The notes under the pieces are model-generated. The model saw only the letters and a program-made list of their open reading frames with translations. It was not told the DNA's origin and ran no database searches. A stretch of DNA of 64,000 bases from Pseudomonadales bacterium. Lineage in GTDB: Bacteria; Pseudomonadota; Gammaproteobacteria; Pseudomonadales; Ketobacteraceae. A program made the position numbers and the translations under genes. Positions 44,639 through 52,658 of the stretch are shown in pieces; the first letter of the stretch is position 1, and the number at the start of each line of letters is the position of its first letter. Location: NCBI GenBank assembly GCA_002708905.1, contig PAPM01000029.1, positions 103,464 through 167,463 on the forward strand. The letters run 5' to 3'.

Positions 44639-46177
44639 TTATTTCACCTTAACCGGAAAGTCCACGTCCTGGACGTTCAGGCCGAAGGTCATAGGCAGGG
44701 AAACCCAGTGGCCGGATTTTTCCTGGCCGGCGCCATGAATGGCAATGCCAAAGGTATATTCCTGACCAGATCGGATGACTTTACCTTCACCCGCTAGTGG
44801 CTTGGTGAAGGTCACCGTCCATTGGCCTTTCTGATATTGGGCGGAGGCTTTGACTACGGCTGAAGCATCTGCATCGCGGGCCGATAGAATATGATAACTG
44901 CTCGTTTCCGCCAGCTTGCCGTCGTTCAATTCGGCTCGCCACAGCTCGACAAAATGGCCCTGTTCCAACATGGATTTCAACGTTGCATCATCGTGATACA
45001 CCGCATAACGCCCCACACTGCGTTGCTGCTTCAGAGATGCTCCCAGATATTTGGTGATGGCTTTGCCGTGATTTTTATCCTGACCCGGCAGATCATTGTG
45101 GCAGGCAGCCCAGCAACCAGCGCGACGGAACTGCTCATCACTACCGTCATCCAGCATCAACGCCACACCGCCATCTTCCGCCGTACCTTGCCAACGCACT
45201 GTTACCTGCAACTGGTTATTCACCACGGTTAATTGCAGGCGCGCATCGATACTGGATTGTGCCCGATCAGGCACTAGCTTTTTGCCCATCTCAGCCTGTT
45301 CACCGGCGTGACATTGGGTGCAGTTGCGCCCCTGACGAAACGGCTGGGCACCAGGGTGATCCGTGCGAATCCAGTCAAAGTTGGCTTTGCCCGGCGCAAA
45401 CAGGGTGATCTGATCAGTCCTGCCCACCACCGGCGGTTCGATCTGGTCCAGCGCAACATGGGCCACCGAGCGATGGCAGTCGATGCAGGTACGATCCAGG
45501 CTGGCCATCGCCTTGTGGTAAGTCTTGGCTTTCTCAGATACCTCAGCACTGGACTGCATGGCTTTGAGGTCATGGCAGGAACGACAACCTTCGGAGCGAT
45601 TGGCCAATAAAGTAACGATCGGCTTTGGATTGGCATGGGGATCATGACAGCTGGCACAGCCCACCCCCTTCTCCAGATCCTTGCCCAGATGATGCATACC
45701 GTCTTTTTGCACCTTATGGCATTGAGTACAGGTTTCCATCTGACTGGCTACAGTCATTGCTGTGTTGGTAGTGTGCAGATCATGACAGGTTACGCAGGAC
45801 AGGTTTTCCTGCGCGTGAAGACTGTTGTTCCAATGGGGGGTGGCGTCTTTTTCATGGCAACTGAGGCAAGCCTGATTCTGGAGTGACACAGTGTCGCTCC
45901 ATGTCGGCCCGAAGCTCACATCAGGCTTGTTACGGGTAGGTGATTGAACATGCTTTTGGCTGTTACCATGACATTGGGCACAACCTTCCTGACCCATGGG
46001 TGTAGCAGGGTCCAGTTTGCCGTGAACACTGTTCATCATGGCGTGAACCGGTGAATCCTCACCCAGTTTATGGCAGCTGTTGCATACTGCATCCGCTGTA
46101 TCCGACGTTGCCCACACCACCGACGGCAGCCCGACCAGCAACAGCAGCAGTAGCCAATGTTTCCCAATTGCAGCCAT
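44639..46177 (-). CDS. Periplasmic multiheme cytochrome fused to an ethylbenzene-dehydrogenase-type heme domain
   Basis: The product (512 aa) has a Sec signal (HWLLLLLLVGLPSVVWA), nine CXXCH motifs between residues 32 and 290 (CNSCH, CAQCH, CLSCH, CVTCH, CTQCH, CASCH, CRSCH, CIDCH, CTQCH) and then a domain of about 200 residues like the cytochrome c-552/DMSO-reductase-like heme-binding family (EB_dh; WRAELNDGKLAETSSYH, TFGIAIHGAGQEKSGHWVSL). That domain contains a CX3CH motif (GCWAACHND, Cys355-His360). Residues 197-240 closely resemble the C-terminal half of the NapC/NirT protein encoded upstream. It probably carries electrons from that protein to MtrA. It is a fusion not found in the Shewanella Mtr set. 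Confidence 0.85.
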   Translation of the reverse strand: MAAIGKHWLLLLLLVGLPSVVWATSDTADAVCNSCHKLGEDSPVHAMMNSVHGKLDPATPMGQEGCAQCHGNSQKHVQSPTRNKPDVSFGPTWSDTVSLQNQACLSCHEKDATPHWNNSLHAQENLSCVTCHDLHTTNTAMTVASQMETCTQCHKVQKDGMHHLGKDLEKGVGCASCHDPHANPKPIVTLLANRSEGCRSCHDLKAMQSSAEVSEKAKTYHKAMASLDRTCIDCHRSVAHVALDQIEPPVVGRTDQITLFAPGKANFDWIRTDHPGAQPFRQGRNCTQCHAGEQAEMGKKLVPDRAQSSIDARLQLTVVNNQLQVTVRWQGTAEDGGVALMLDDGSDEQFRRAGCWAACHNDLPGQDKNHGKAITKYLGASLKQQRSVGRYAVYHDDATLKSMLEQGHFVELWRAELNDGKLAETSSYHILSARDADASAVVKASAQYQKGQWTVTFTKPLAGEGKVIRSGQEYTFGIAIHGAGQEKSGHWVSLPMTFGLNVQDVDFPVKVK

Positions 46178-46204
46178 ACCCCTCTCTCCTAAAATTTGGA
46201 CCCG

Positions 46205-46807
46205 TTACTGCCCTTCAGCCTGTTCCACCGCGGACACTGCCTCCATGCCCGGATACTGATGGGCAATCCCCTGATGACAGTCGATACAGGTTTTACCCTG
46301 CTCCTCCATCGCACCATGGTAGAACCGTGCTTTCTCTGACTGTGCAGCGAAATCCATGCGCTCGACATCATGACAACTGCGACAGCCGGCAGAGTCATTG
46401 CTTCGCATACGGTTAATTTCCCGCATCTTCATTTCATCCAGATGGGCCATGTACTTCTCCGGCGTATCGATCATGCCGGTGATGCTGCCCCACACCTCCC
46501 GGGCCGCTTCAACTTTACGAATCATCTTGGGAATAAATTCATGGGGAACGTGGCAATCCGAGCAGGTGGGACGAACGCCCGATGCGTTATTGTAGTGGGT
46601 GGTCTGCTGTACCGTCTGATAGGGTTGGGCATACATCTCATGGCAACTGGTGCAGAACGTTTCCGTATTGGTGGCCTGCAAACTGAAATTGAAGCCCACC
46701 ACACCCACTGCGCCGACAACGATTCCCGTCACCAACAGCGTCAAAATTGACCAGCGTTTGGACGGTTGTAACAGCAAACCCACCCATTTGCGAATTGTGC
46801 CCAGCAT
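46205..46807 (-). CDS. CymA-like NapC/NirT tetraheme quinol dehydrogenase
   Basis: From ATG 46807 (GGGGGT upstream; an in-frame ATG at 46837 is less likely) the product has 200 aa. One N-terminal membrane helix (WSILTLLVTGIVVGAVGVVGF) anchors a periplasmic domain with four CXXCH motifs: CTSCH, CSDCH, CRSCH and CIDCH. The order, length and the MYAQPYQ segment match the NapC/NirT/CymA family, which oxidises menaquinol or ubiquinol and feeds periplasmic cytochromes. It is the first gene of the operon that continues through the MtrAB and surface cytochromes, and so is the entry point for electrons. Confidence 0.93.
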   Translation of the reverse strand: MLGTIRKWVGLLLQPSKRWSILTLLVTGIVVGAVGVVGFNFSLQATNTETFCTSCHEMYAQPYQTVQQTTHYNNASGVRPTCSDCHVPHEFIPKMIRKVEAAREVWGSITGMIDTPEKYMAHLDEMKMREINRMRSNDSAGCRSCHDVERMDFAAQSEKARFYHGAMEEQGKTCIDCHQGIAHQYPGMEAVSAVEQAEGQ

Positions 46808-46880
46808 TTGGCACCCCCAATTGCCTTCCGGTTGCAACCCAATAATAAAAAGAACTTATTCCCGTAGAGTGACTAATGTC

Positions 46881-46919
46881 AAAAAAAAGGGGTGCCGATT
46901 GCCGGTCACCCCTTTTTTT
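46881..46919 (-). terminator. Terminator between the FKBP gene and the electron-transfer operon
   Basis: An A8 run and GGGGTG (46881-46894) pair with CACCCC and a T7 run (about 46907-46919), with a further inner pairing of CCG/CGG. It is nearly symmetrical. It ends transcription of the FKBP gene (stop at 46938), so the cytochrome operon starting at 46807 should have its own promoter within the short region 46808-46880. Confidence 0.8.
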
Positions 46920-46937
46920 CGCTCAGATTGGCCTAAA

Positions 46938-47669
46938 TTACTCGACTTTTTCCACACCCAGCAGCTCAACTTCAAATACCAGCACCTGGTTGGGTCCGAT
47001 TTTGGGACCGGCACCACGGGCGCCGTAAGCCAGGTCAGACGGGATAAACAGTTTCCACTTATCACCCACTTGCATCAGTTGCAGCGCCTCGGTCCAACCC
47101 TTGATCACGCCGTTCACCGGGAAAGTGATAGGTTCACCACGCTCCACTGAGCTGTCGAAAACGGTTCCGTCCGGCAGGGTGCCATGATAGTGGACGTTCA
47201 CCTTATCGTTCTCATCCGGGGTATCGCCCTCACCTTTGGTGATCACTTCATACTGCAGGCCGCTTTCGGTAACAATCACGCCTTCACGGGCTTTGTTCTC
47301 ACTCAGGAAGGTTTCTCCGGCCAGCTTGTTCTCTTCCAGCGCCTTGGTCTGGGCAGCTTGCTGCTCCTCCATTTTGCGCGCCTGCAGAGCATTCATGGCA
47401 GCCACCATTTCTTCCTGGGTCATCTTCGATTCTTTACCATTGAAGCCGTCATCAAAACCCTGATAGAAGGCATCAATATCCAGTTCGGTCTTGAGATCCC
47501 GCCCCATTCCTTCACCAAATTTCAGACCAATGGCATAACTGGCCTTCTGATTTTCGGTTTGCAGCGTTGCCGCAGGCTCTTTCGCTGCAGCCTTTTCCTC
47601 ACTTCCGGCCTCACCCTTACAGGCCACCAAGGCTGCCACGGCAGTCGCTACGATTACGTATTTCTTCAT
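46938..47669 (-). CDS. FKBP-type peptidyl-prolyl isomerase, FkpA-like lipoprotein
   Basis: From ATG 47669 (GGAG five bases upstream) the product has 243 aa. Lipoprotein signal ATAVAALVACKGE, then an N-terminal dimerisation domain of the FkpA type (ASYAIGLKFGEGMGRDLK, AMNALQARKMEEQQAAQ) and a C-terminal FKBP domain (DKVNVHYHGTLPDGTVFDSSVERGEP, VIKGWTEALQLMQVGDKWKLFIPSDLAYGARG). It assists folding of envelope proteins. In Pseudomonas the same gene lies between algQ and algP, and here it is still next to algP, but 20 kb from rsd. Confidence 0.92.
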   Translation of the reverse strand: MKKYVIVATAVAALVACKGEAGSEEKAAAKEPAATLQTENQKASYAIGLKFGEGMGRDLKTELDIDAFYQGFDDGFNGKESKMTQEEMVAAMNALQARKMEEQQAAQTKALEENKLAGETFLSENKAREGVIVTESGLQYEVITKGEGDTPDENDKVNVHYHGTLPDGTVFDSSVERGEPITFPVNGVIKGWTEALQLMQVGDKWKLFIPSDLAYGARGAGPKIGPNQVLVFEVELLGVEKVE

Positions 47670-47868
47670 GCTTTCTCCTGTCTCCAATGAACACCCGGAA
47701 ATCGGCCGCACACTTATCGAAAAACCAGGGCTCTTAGCCCGCAGAATTCAACAACCAAGCCCCACATTCTCTCCGGATAGTATTGTTATCGTTTGGGGTC
47801 GCACCCGATGGTAACAGAAAGCCCCTTCATCTGAACCATAAGGGCGAAATATTTTGCGTTCTATAGCG

Positions 47869-47884
47869 CATGTGCTATCACATG
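47869..47884. promoter_or_regulatory. Inverted repeat in the FKBP / algP divergent region
   Basis: CATGTG-CTAT-CACATG is a perfect 6+4+6 inverted repeat about 80 bp upstream of algP. A TATAAT hexamer (47912-47917) follows and is a likely -10 element of algP, though no good -35 stands in front of it. The position just upstream of a promoter with a poor -35 fits an activator site. Confidence 0.45.
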
Positions 47885-47962
47885 AAAGGTAGATATTGTT
47901 TAGACAACCCGTATAATTGCAAGCGACCGCGTCACCAAAATCACAGCTGAGGAACTTTGATT

Positions 47963-49102
47963 ATGGCAGCAAAAAAAACCACGGCGAAACGATCCGCCGC
48001 AAAAGCAAAAAAAGATCCGGTAGCTGACCTGTCAGCCGAGATCGCAAAACTGGAAGCGCAACTGGACGCGGCTCGTAAAAAAGCCGTAGACCAAACCACC
48101 AAAGCCGTTGTTACTGCCAAGAAAGCAATGGACAAAGCCCAGGCGGCTGCAAAAAAGGCCACGGCCAAAACGGCGGACAAAGCCAAAGCCAAGCTGGCTG
48201 AAACCAAAGCGACCCTGGCCTCTGCTCAAACAGCCCAAGCAGCTGCCAAGAAAGAAGCTGCCAACGCTGCGAAGGTGAAGAAAGCGGTTGCCGCTGTCAC
48301 CAAGCAACTGGCCGCTGAAGCCAAAGCCGAAGCGCAAAAGGCTGCTGCCAAGGCCAAAGCGCTGGCCCAAAAAGAAGCCGCTGCCAAGAAAAAGGCTGAG
48401 GCCAAGGCAAAAGCAGCTGCCAAGAAGAAGGCCGCTGCCGCGAAGAAAGCCTCTGCCAAAAAAGCGTCTGTAAAGAAAGCCGCAGCAAAAAAGGCACCTG
48501 CAAAGAAGGCCGTTAAGAAAGCTGCTCCCAAGAAGGCCGCTAAGAAGGCTCCCGCAAAAACAGCACCCGCCAAAAAGACCGCAGCGCCTAAGAAGGCCGC
48601 GGTGAAGAAAACCGCAGCGAAGAAGGCACCTGCCAAGAAAGCCGCAGCAAAAAAAGCTCCGGTAAAGAAAGCAGCAGCGCCGAAGAAGGCCGCTCCCAAG
48701 AAGGCTGCTCCGGCCAAAGCCGCCGCGACCAAGAAAGCCGCACCAAAGAAAGCCGCTCCTGCCAAGAAAGCACCAGCCAAAAAGGCGGCAGCACCAAAAG
48801 CGCCGGCAGCACCCAAGGTAGAAGCCCCCAAGGCCGCAGCACCTAAACCTGCAGCGAAACCAGCGGCGCCCAAGCCAGCTGCCCCCCAAGCAGAAACACC
48901 CAAGCCAGCTGCGCCTAAAGCGCCCGCGCCCGTCGCAGCAAAACCGGCTCCTGCACCTGCGCCGAAACCAGCGCCGGCACCGGCTCCCAAGCCGGTAGAA
49001 CCAGAGCCACCGAAAGCGGAAGAAAAGCCGTTCGAGCTGAAGCCGGTGGAAGCACCCACCGCTCCGGATCGCAGCATCTTCAATCCGGATAGCGACGCCT
49101 AA
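47963..49102 (+). CDS. algP: AlgP-like histone-H1-type (Lys/Ala/Pro)-rich protein
   Basis: The product (379 aa from ATG 47963, GAGGA nine bases upstream) has a short N-terminal coiled-coil domain (ADLSAEIAKLEAQLDAARKKAV) and then a long basic repeat region made of KKAA, KKAP and APKK units, similar to eukaryotic H1 tails and to AlgP (AlgR3) of Pseudomonas. The basic repeats turn into Pro/Ala-rich, less charged ones (APKPAAKPAAPK) and the end is acidic (PEPPKAEEKP). AlgP binds DNA and influences alginate transcription. The tandem DNA makes length variation between strains likely. The TTG at 47957 is not needed as a start. Confidence 0.88.
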   Translation: MAAKKTTAKRSAAKAKKDPVADLSAEIAKLEAQLDAARKKAVDQTTKAVVTAKKAMDKAQAAAKKATAKTADKAKAKLAETKATLASAQTAQAAAKKEAANAAKVKKAVAAVTKQLAAEAKAEAQKAAAKAKALAQKEAAAKKKAEAKAKAAAKKKAAAAKKASAKKASVKKAAAKKAPAKKAVKKAAPKKAAKKAPAKTAPAKKTAAPKKAAVKKTAAKKAPAKKAAAKKAPVKKAAAPKKAAPKKAAPAKAAATKKAAPKKAAPAKKAPAKKAAAPKAPAAPKVEAPKAAAPKPAAKPAAPKPAAPQAETPKPAAPKAPAPVAAKPAPAPAPKPAPAPAPKPVEPEPPKAEEKPFELKPVEAPTAPDRSIFNPDSDA

Positions 49103-49120
49103 GCTACTTAAGCGTTAAAG

Positions 49121-49157
49121 AAAAAAGGGCTGACTCCCAATGGGATCAGCCCTTTTT
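49121..49157 (+). terminator. Terminator after algP
   Basis: AAAAAAGGGCTGA (49121-49133) pairs with TCAGCCCTTTTTT (about 49145-49157), with an inner pairing of TCCC with GGGA around a short AAT loop. It is a strong symmetrical hairpin 20 bp past the algP stop. Confidence 0.92.
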
Positions 49158-49209
49158 TCATACCCACGAATTGGGTATCCTGCCCTCCCCATCAGACCGG
49201 CCAGTTAAC

Positions 49210-51117
49210 ATGATCCAACTGCAATCCGTTACGCTTTATAGAGGCAGCAAATGCCTGCTGAAAGACGCCACCTTCACCGCTTATCCCGGCTGGCACATTG
49301 CCTTGGTGGGCCACAACGGCTGCGGCAAGTCTTCGTTATTTTCCATGCTCCTGGGTAAAGCAACGCCGGACGCCGGCAGCGTCAATATTGCCAACGGGAG
49401 CCGTATTGCCCATATGGCACAGGAAGTAGAAGCATTGGATCGATCGGCTATTGATTATGTAATGGATGGGGATCACCCCCTGCGTACACTGCAAGCCAAA
49501 CTCCGGCAGGCAGAAGCCGCGAATGATGCCCACACTATCGCAGCCTGTCATCAGCAGCTGGATGACGTCGACGCCTACAGCGCAGAATCCCGGGCGGCAA
49601 AGTTACTTACGGGTCTCGGCTTTCAGCAGCACCAGTTCAAAGACACCGTCAAATCTTTCTCCGGCGGTTGGCGCATGCGACTGAATCTGGCGCAAACCCT
49701 GATGTGTCCATCGGATATCATGTTGCTGGACGAACCCACCAACCACTTGGACCTGGATGCGATTCTGTGGTTGGAAACCTGGCTTAAAGCCTATCCGGGA
49801 ACCCTTATCCTGATTTCCCACGACCGTGAATTCATTGACGAAATAACCCAGCATGTTTTGCACATCGAACACCAAAGCCTGAATTATTACAGTGGCAATT
49901 ACTCCAGCTTCGAGATTCAGCGAGCCGCCCGCATGGCCAACCAGCAGTCCGCTTTTGAGAAACAACAACGGGAAATTGCTCACCTGCAAACGTTCATTAC
50001 CCGCTTCAAGGCAAAGGCCACCAAGGCCAAACAAGCCCAAAGCCGGGTCAAGGCTCTGGAGCGGATGGAAAAAATTGCACCCGCCCACGTGGACTCGCCC
50101 TTTCACTTTTCCATTCCTGCGGCCAGCAAGATGTCGGACCCGCTACTGGACATCAAAGCCGGTGAGCTCGGTTACCAGGGAAATGCGGTCTTGCACGGGG
50201 TCTCCCTGCAACTGGGCCCCGCCAATCGTATTGGCTTGATCGGCCCCAACGGTGCGGGCAAATCCACCCTGATCAAAACCCTGGCCGGCACCCTCGACAT
50301 GGTGTCTGGCGATAAACAGCTGGGGGAGCACACCCAGATTGGTTACTTTGCACAACATCAGCTGGACCAACTGGATGTCAGCGCAACGCCACTGCTGACA
50401 CTGCAACGAGAAGCGCCAAAAACGGATGAACTGACCCTGCGCAAGTATCTGGGCAGCTTTGGTTTTCATGGCGATGCCGTGCAGGATAATATCGGGCGCT
50501 TTTCCGGCGGCGAAAAAGCACGCCTTGCTTTGGCACTGATCATCTGGCACAAACCCAATCTACTGCTGCTGGACGAACCCACCAACCACCTGGATCTGGA
50601 GATGCGGCTGGCACTGACCCTGGCCCTGCAGGATTATGAAGGTGGATTGGTACTGGTATCCCATGATCGCCATCTGCTGCGTTCCACCACCGATGAACTG
50701 TTTCTGGTGGCCCACAACAAAGTGGAGCCGTTCAGCGGGGACCTGGATGATTATGCCCAATGGTTGCTGGACTACCGTCAGGCAGAGTCCGGTAAAACTG
50801 ATGATAGCGGCGATAAAGAGGACAAACGGGACAAAAAGGCAGAACGGCAGAAGGCGGCGGACATTCGCAACCAACTGCGACCGCTCAAGAACCGAATAAA
50901 GAAACTGGAACAGACACTGGCCGACCTGGAATCCCGCAAGAGCCAGATCGAAACAGAGCTCAGCGCAGAAAACCTCTATGATCCAGCCAACAAGGACAGG
51001 CTAACCGATTTGCTGAAGCGCCAGGGAACAATCAGTGCCGAGCTGGAAGAGACAGAAGTGGAGTGGTTGGAAGCATCCGAGGAGCTGCAGACCCTGGAAC
51101 AGTCACTAACTGATTAA
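49210..51117 (+). CDS. ABC-F family ATPase, YheS/Uup type
   Basis: From ATG 49210 the product has 635 aa (E. coli YheS 637 aa). Two ABC domains: Walker A VGHNGCGKSSL and IGPNGAGKSTL, signatures FSGGWRMRLNLAQ and FSGGEKARLALAL, Walker B DIMLLDEPTNHLDL and LLLLDEPTNHLDLE, no membrane segment. A linker and a C-terminal coiled coil (about 540-630) follow. ABC-F proteins act on ribosomes as translation factors; resistance cannot be deduced. In Pseudomonas such a gene also adjoins algP. The 3' end overlaps the convergent HD-GYP gene by 4 bp. A TTG at 49171 is an alternative start of low likelihood. Confidence 0.92.
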   Translation: MIQLQSVTLYRGSKCLLKDATFTAYPGWHIALVGHNGCGKSSLFSMLLGKATPDAGSVNIANGSRIAHMAQEVEALDRSAIDYVMDGDHPLRTLQAKLRQAEAANDAHTIAACHQQLDDVDAYSAESRAAKLLTGLGFQQHQFKDTVKSFSGGWRMRLNLAQTLMCPSDIMLLDEPTNHLDLDAILWLETWLKAYPGTLILISHDREFIDEITQHVLHIEHQSLNYYSGNYSSFEIQRAARMANQQSAFEKQQREIAHLQTFITRFKAKATKAKQAQSRVKALERMEKIAPAHVDSPFHFSIPAASKMSDPLLDIKAGELGYQGNAVLHGVSLQLGPANRIGLIGPNGAGKSTLIKTLAGTLDMVSGDKQLGEHTQIGYFAQHQLDQLDVSATPLLTLQREAPKTDELTLRKYLGSFGFHGDAVQDNIGRFSGGEKARLALALIIWHKPNLLLLDEPTNHLDLEMRLALTLALQDYEGGLVLVSHDRHLLRSTTDELFLVAHNKVEPFSGDLDDYAQWLLDYRQAESGKTDDSGDKEDKRDKKAERQKAADIRNQLRPLKNRIKKLEQTLADLESRKSQIETELSAENLYDPANKDRLTDLLKRQGTISAELEETEVEWLEASEELQTLEQSLTD

Positions 51118-52373
51118 TCCTTATTGGCAAAGAACGCGGCCGCTTCCCCAAGATTGATATTTGCCGCGGTGAACTCGGCCAGATCGATGCCATAGGAACC
51201 ATCCATCAGCACAGTCTTGATTCGGTGTTGCTTCTCTGAACCCAGATCCCGCTGCTGTTTGAGATCCACAATCCGCTGCTGAGTCGGTTTTTTGTTCTCA
51301 TCCAGCAACAACGCCACCTTCGGCAACAACCGGTTTTCCGGCTCTACCGACAGCACGACGCCCACCTCACCGGAGGACATCTCCACCAGAGCTCCCGGCG
51401 GATAGATACCGATACACTCGATGAATTTAACCACCAGTTTGGGGTCGAACTGGGTTCCACTGTGATCGTAGAGAATTTTGAGCGCGGTGGCGGACGTATT
51501 GCCCTTACTGTAACAACGCTGGCTGGTAATGGCATCGTATGCATCCACAATGGTCACCACCTTGGTGTAGAAATTCAGTGTGCTGGCGTCCATTCTCAGA
51601 GGGTAACCCTTGCCGTCCTGCCGTTCATGATGATTGTAGGCCGCACCGATGACCTCATCCGGCAGCGTGTCATCCTGTATCAGGATTTCCCGGCCGAACA
51701 CCACATGCTGTTTCATGTGTTCAAACTCTTCCGCGGTCAGGCGCGACGGTTTGTTGAGGATTTCCTGATCCACCTTCATCTTGCCGACGTCGTGGAGCAT
51801 GCCGCACAGTCCCAACAGCTCCATGTGCTTACGCCCTACCCCCACGTGACGCCCCAGCGCAATCGCCAGGATGCCCACATTGAGGCAATGCTCCGCCGTG
51901 TACTTATCCACGTTTTTAATGCGAGTTAACCACATCATGGCCGATGGATTGCGCTCGATGGAATCGACACACTCCTTGATGTGACGACGGATTTCTTCTG
52001 TTTCGATACGGTCGCCTTTATAGGCGGTGTCCAGAATGCGCTCTACCTCACTGAAACTCTTGTGGTAGTGCTCGCTGGCCTGGCGGATTTCTTTTTCGAC
52101 GGGTGTGGTGATGCTGTAATGCTTGGGCCTGTTACGGCCCACCATCGACGACCGGACTTCCGGTGCAACACTGGTTTTCAGCACATCAATATAAACGAAT
52201 TCACAGATGTTCTTCAGGGCGGTCAGGTCGTCTTCATCATGAACCGGAAACCCCTGAAACAAAAACGGTGTATCCAGCCACGGTCGATCCAGCCTGGATA
52301 CATGCATACCCAGCTTAAGCTGATCGGTCGGGACTTTAATGGTCTCCCGCGAGCGGGTCACTTTTTTGTTCAT
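51114..52373 (-). CDS. HD-GYP domain cyclic-di-GMP phosphodiesterase with DUF3391
   Basis: The product (419 aa) starts with a DUF3391 domain (IKVPTDQLKLGMHVSRLDRPWLDTPF) and continues with an HD-GYP domain: LCGMLHDVGKMKVDQEILNKP (HD and metal ligands), the second His in QHVVFGREI and the HHERQDGKGYP signature. It is cytosolic with no sensor or membrane segment. The family breaks cyclic di-GMP down to pGpG or GMP, so it likely lowers the signal for biofilm formation. Starts with ATG 52373. It is a single gene, convergent with the ABC-F gene. Confidence 0.94.
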   Translation of the reverse strand: MNKKVTRSRETIKVPTDQLKLGMHVSRLDRPWLDTPFLFQGFPVHDEDDLTALKNICEFVYIDVLKTSVAPEVRSSMVGRNRPKHYSITTPVEKEIRQASEHYHKSFSEVERILDTAYKGDRIETEEIRRHIKECVDSIERNPSAMMWLTRIKNVDKYTAEHCLNVGILAIALGRHVGVGRKHMELLGLCGMLHDVGKMKVDQEILNKPSRLTAEEFEHMKQHVVFGREILIQDDTLPDEVIGAAYNHHERQDGKGYPLRMDASTLNFYTKVVTIVDAYDAITSQRCYSKGNTSATALKILYDHSGTQFDPKLVVKFIECIGIYPPGALVEMSSGEVGVVLSVEPENRLLPKVALLLDENKKPTQQRIVDLKQQRDLGSEKQHRIKTVLMDGSYGIDLAEFTAANINLGEAAAFFANKD

Positions 52374-52658
52374 CTAGGCGGAAATAGCTCGTACTGCGTC
52401 TCCCTTAACTTTAGCTCAGGAAATGGAAATCGCCCTGCGGCGCTACAAATTTTCACGCAAATTCTTGCCCGCTTTTATCCCGTCCCAATGTTAAAAGGTG
52501 TTACAAAAACAACGCCTTAAGCAAATTAGGATAGCCACTTGATGATCTTGATTATTCATGGTTGCCCTACTTTTGGCGATTTTCGTCATACCCCCTCAGG
52601 GCGCGCCAAACTAGAATGGGCCCGGTTAAAAAGCCCGGCCGATTCATGAGTCCTATTG

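Noticed and set aside
48430..49000. Possible CRISPR-like tandem repeat
   Set aside because: Repeats are short, unevenly spaced, in frame and coding for the AlgP-like tail; there are no unique spacers or cas genes.
48032..49083. Large Gly/Cys/Leu-rich and Ala/Phe-rich frames antisense to algP
   Set aside because: Low-complexity shadows of the KKAA/KKAP codons (GCC/AAG read backwards), with no independent start signals.
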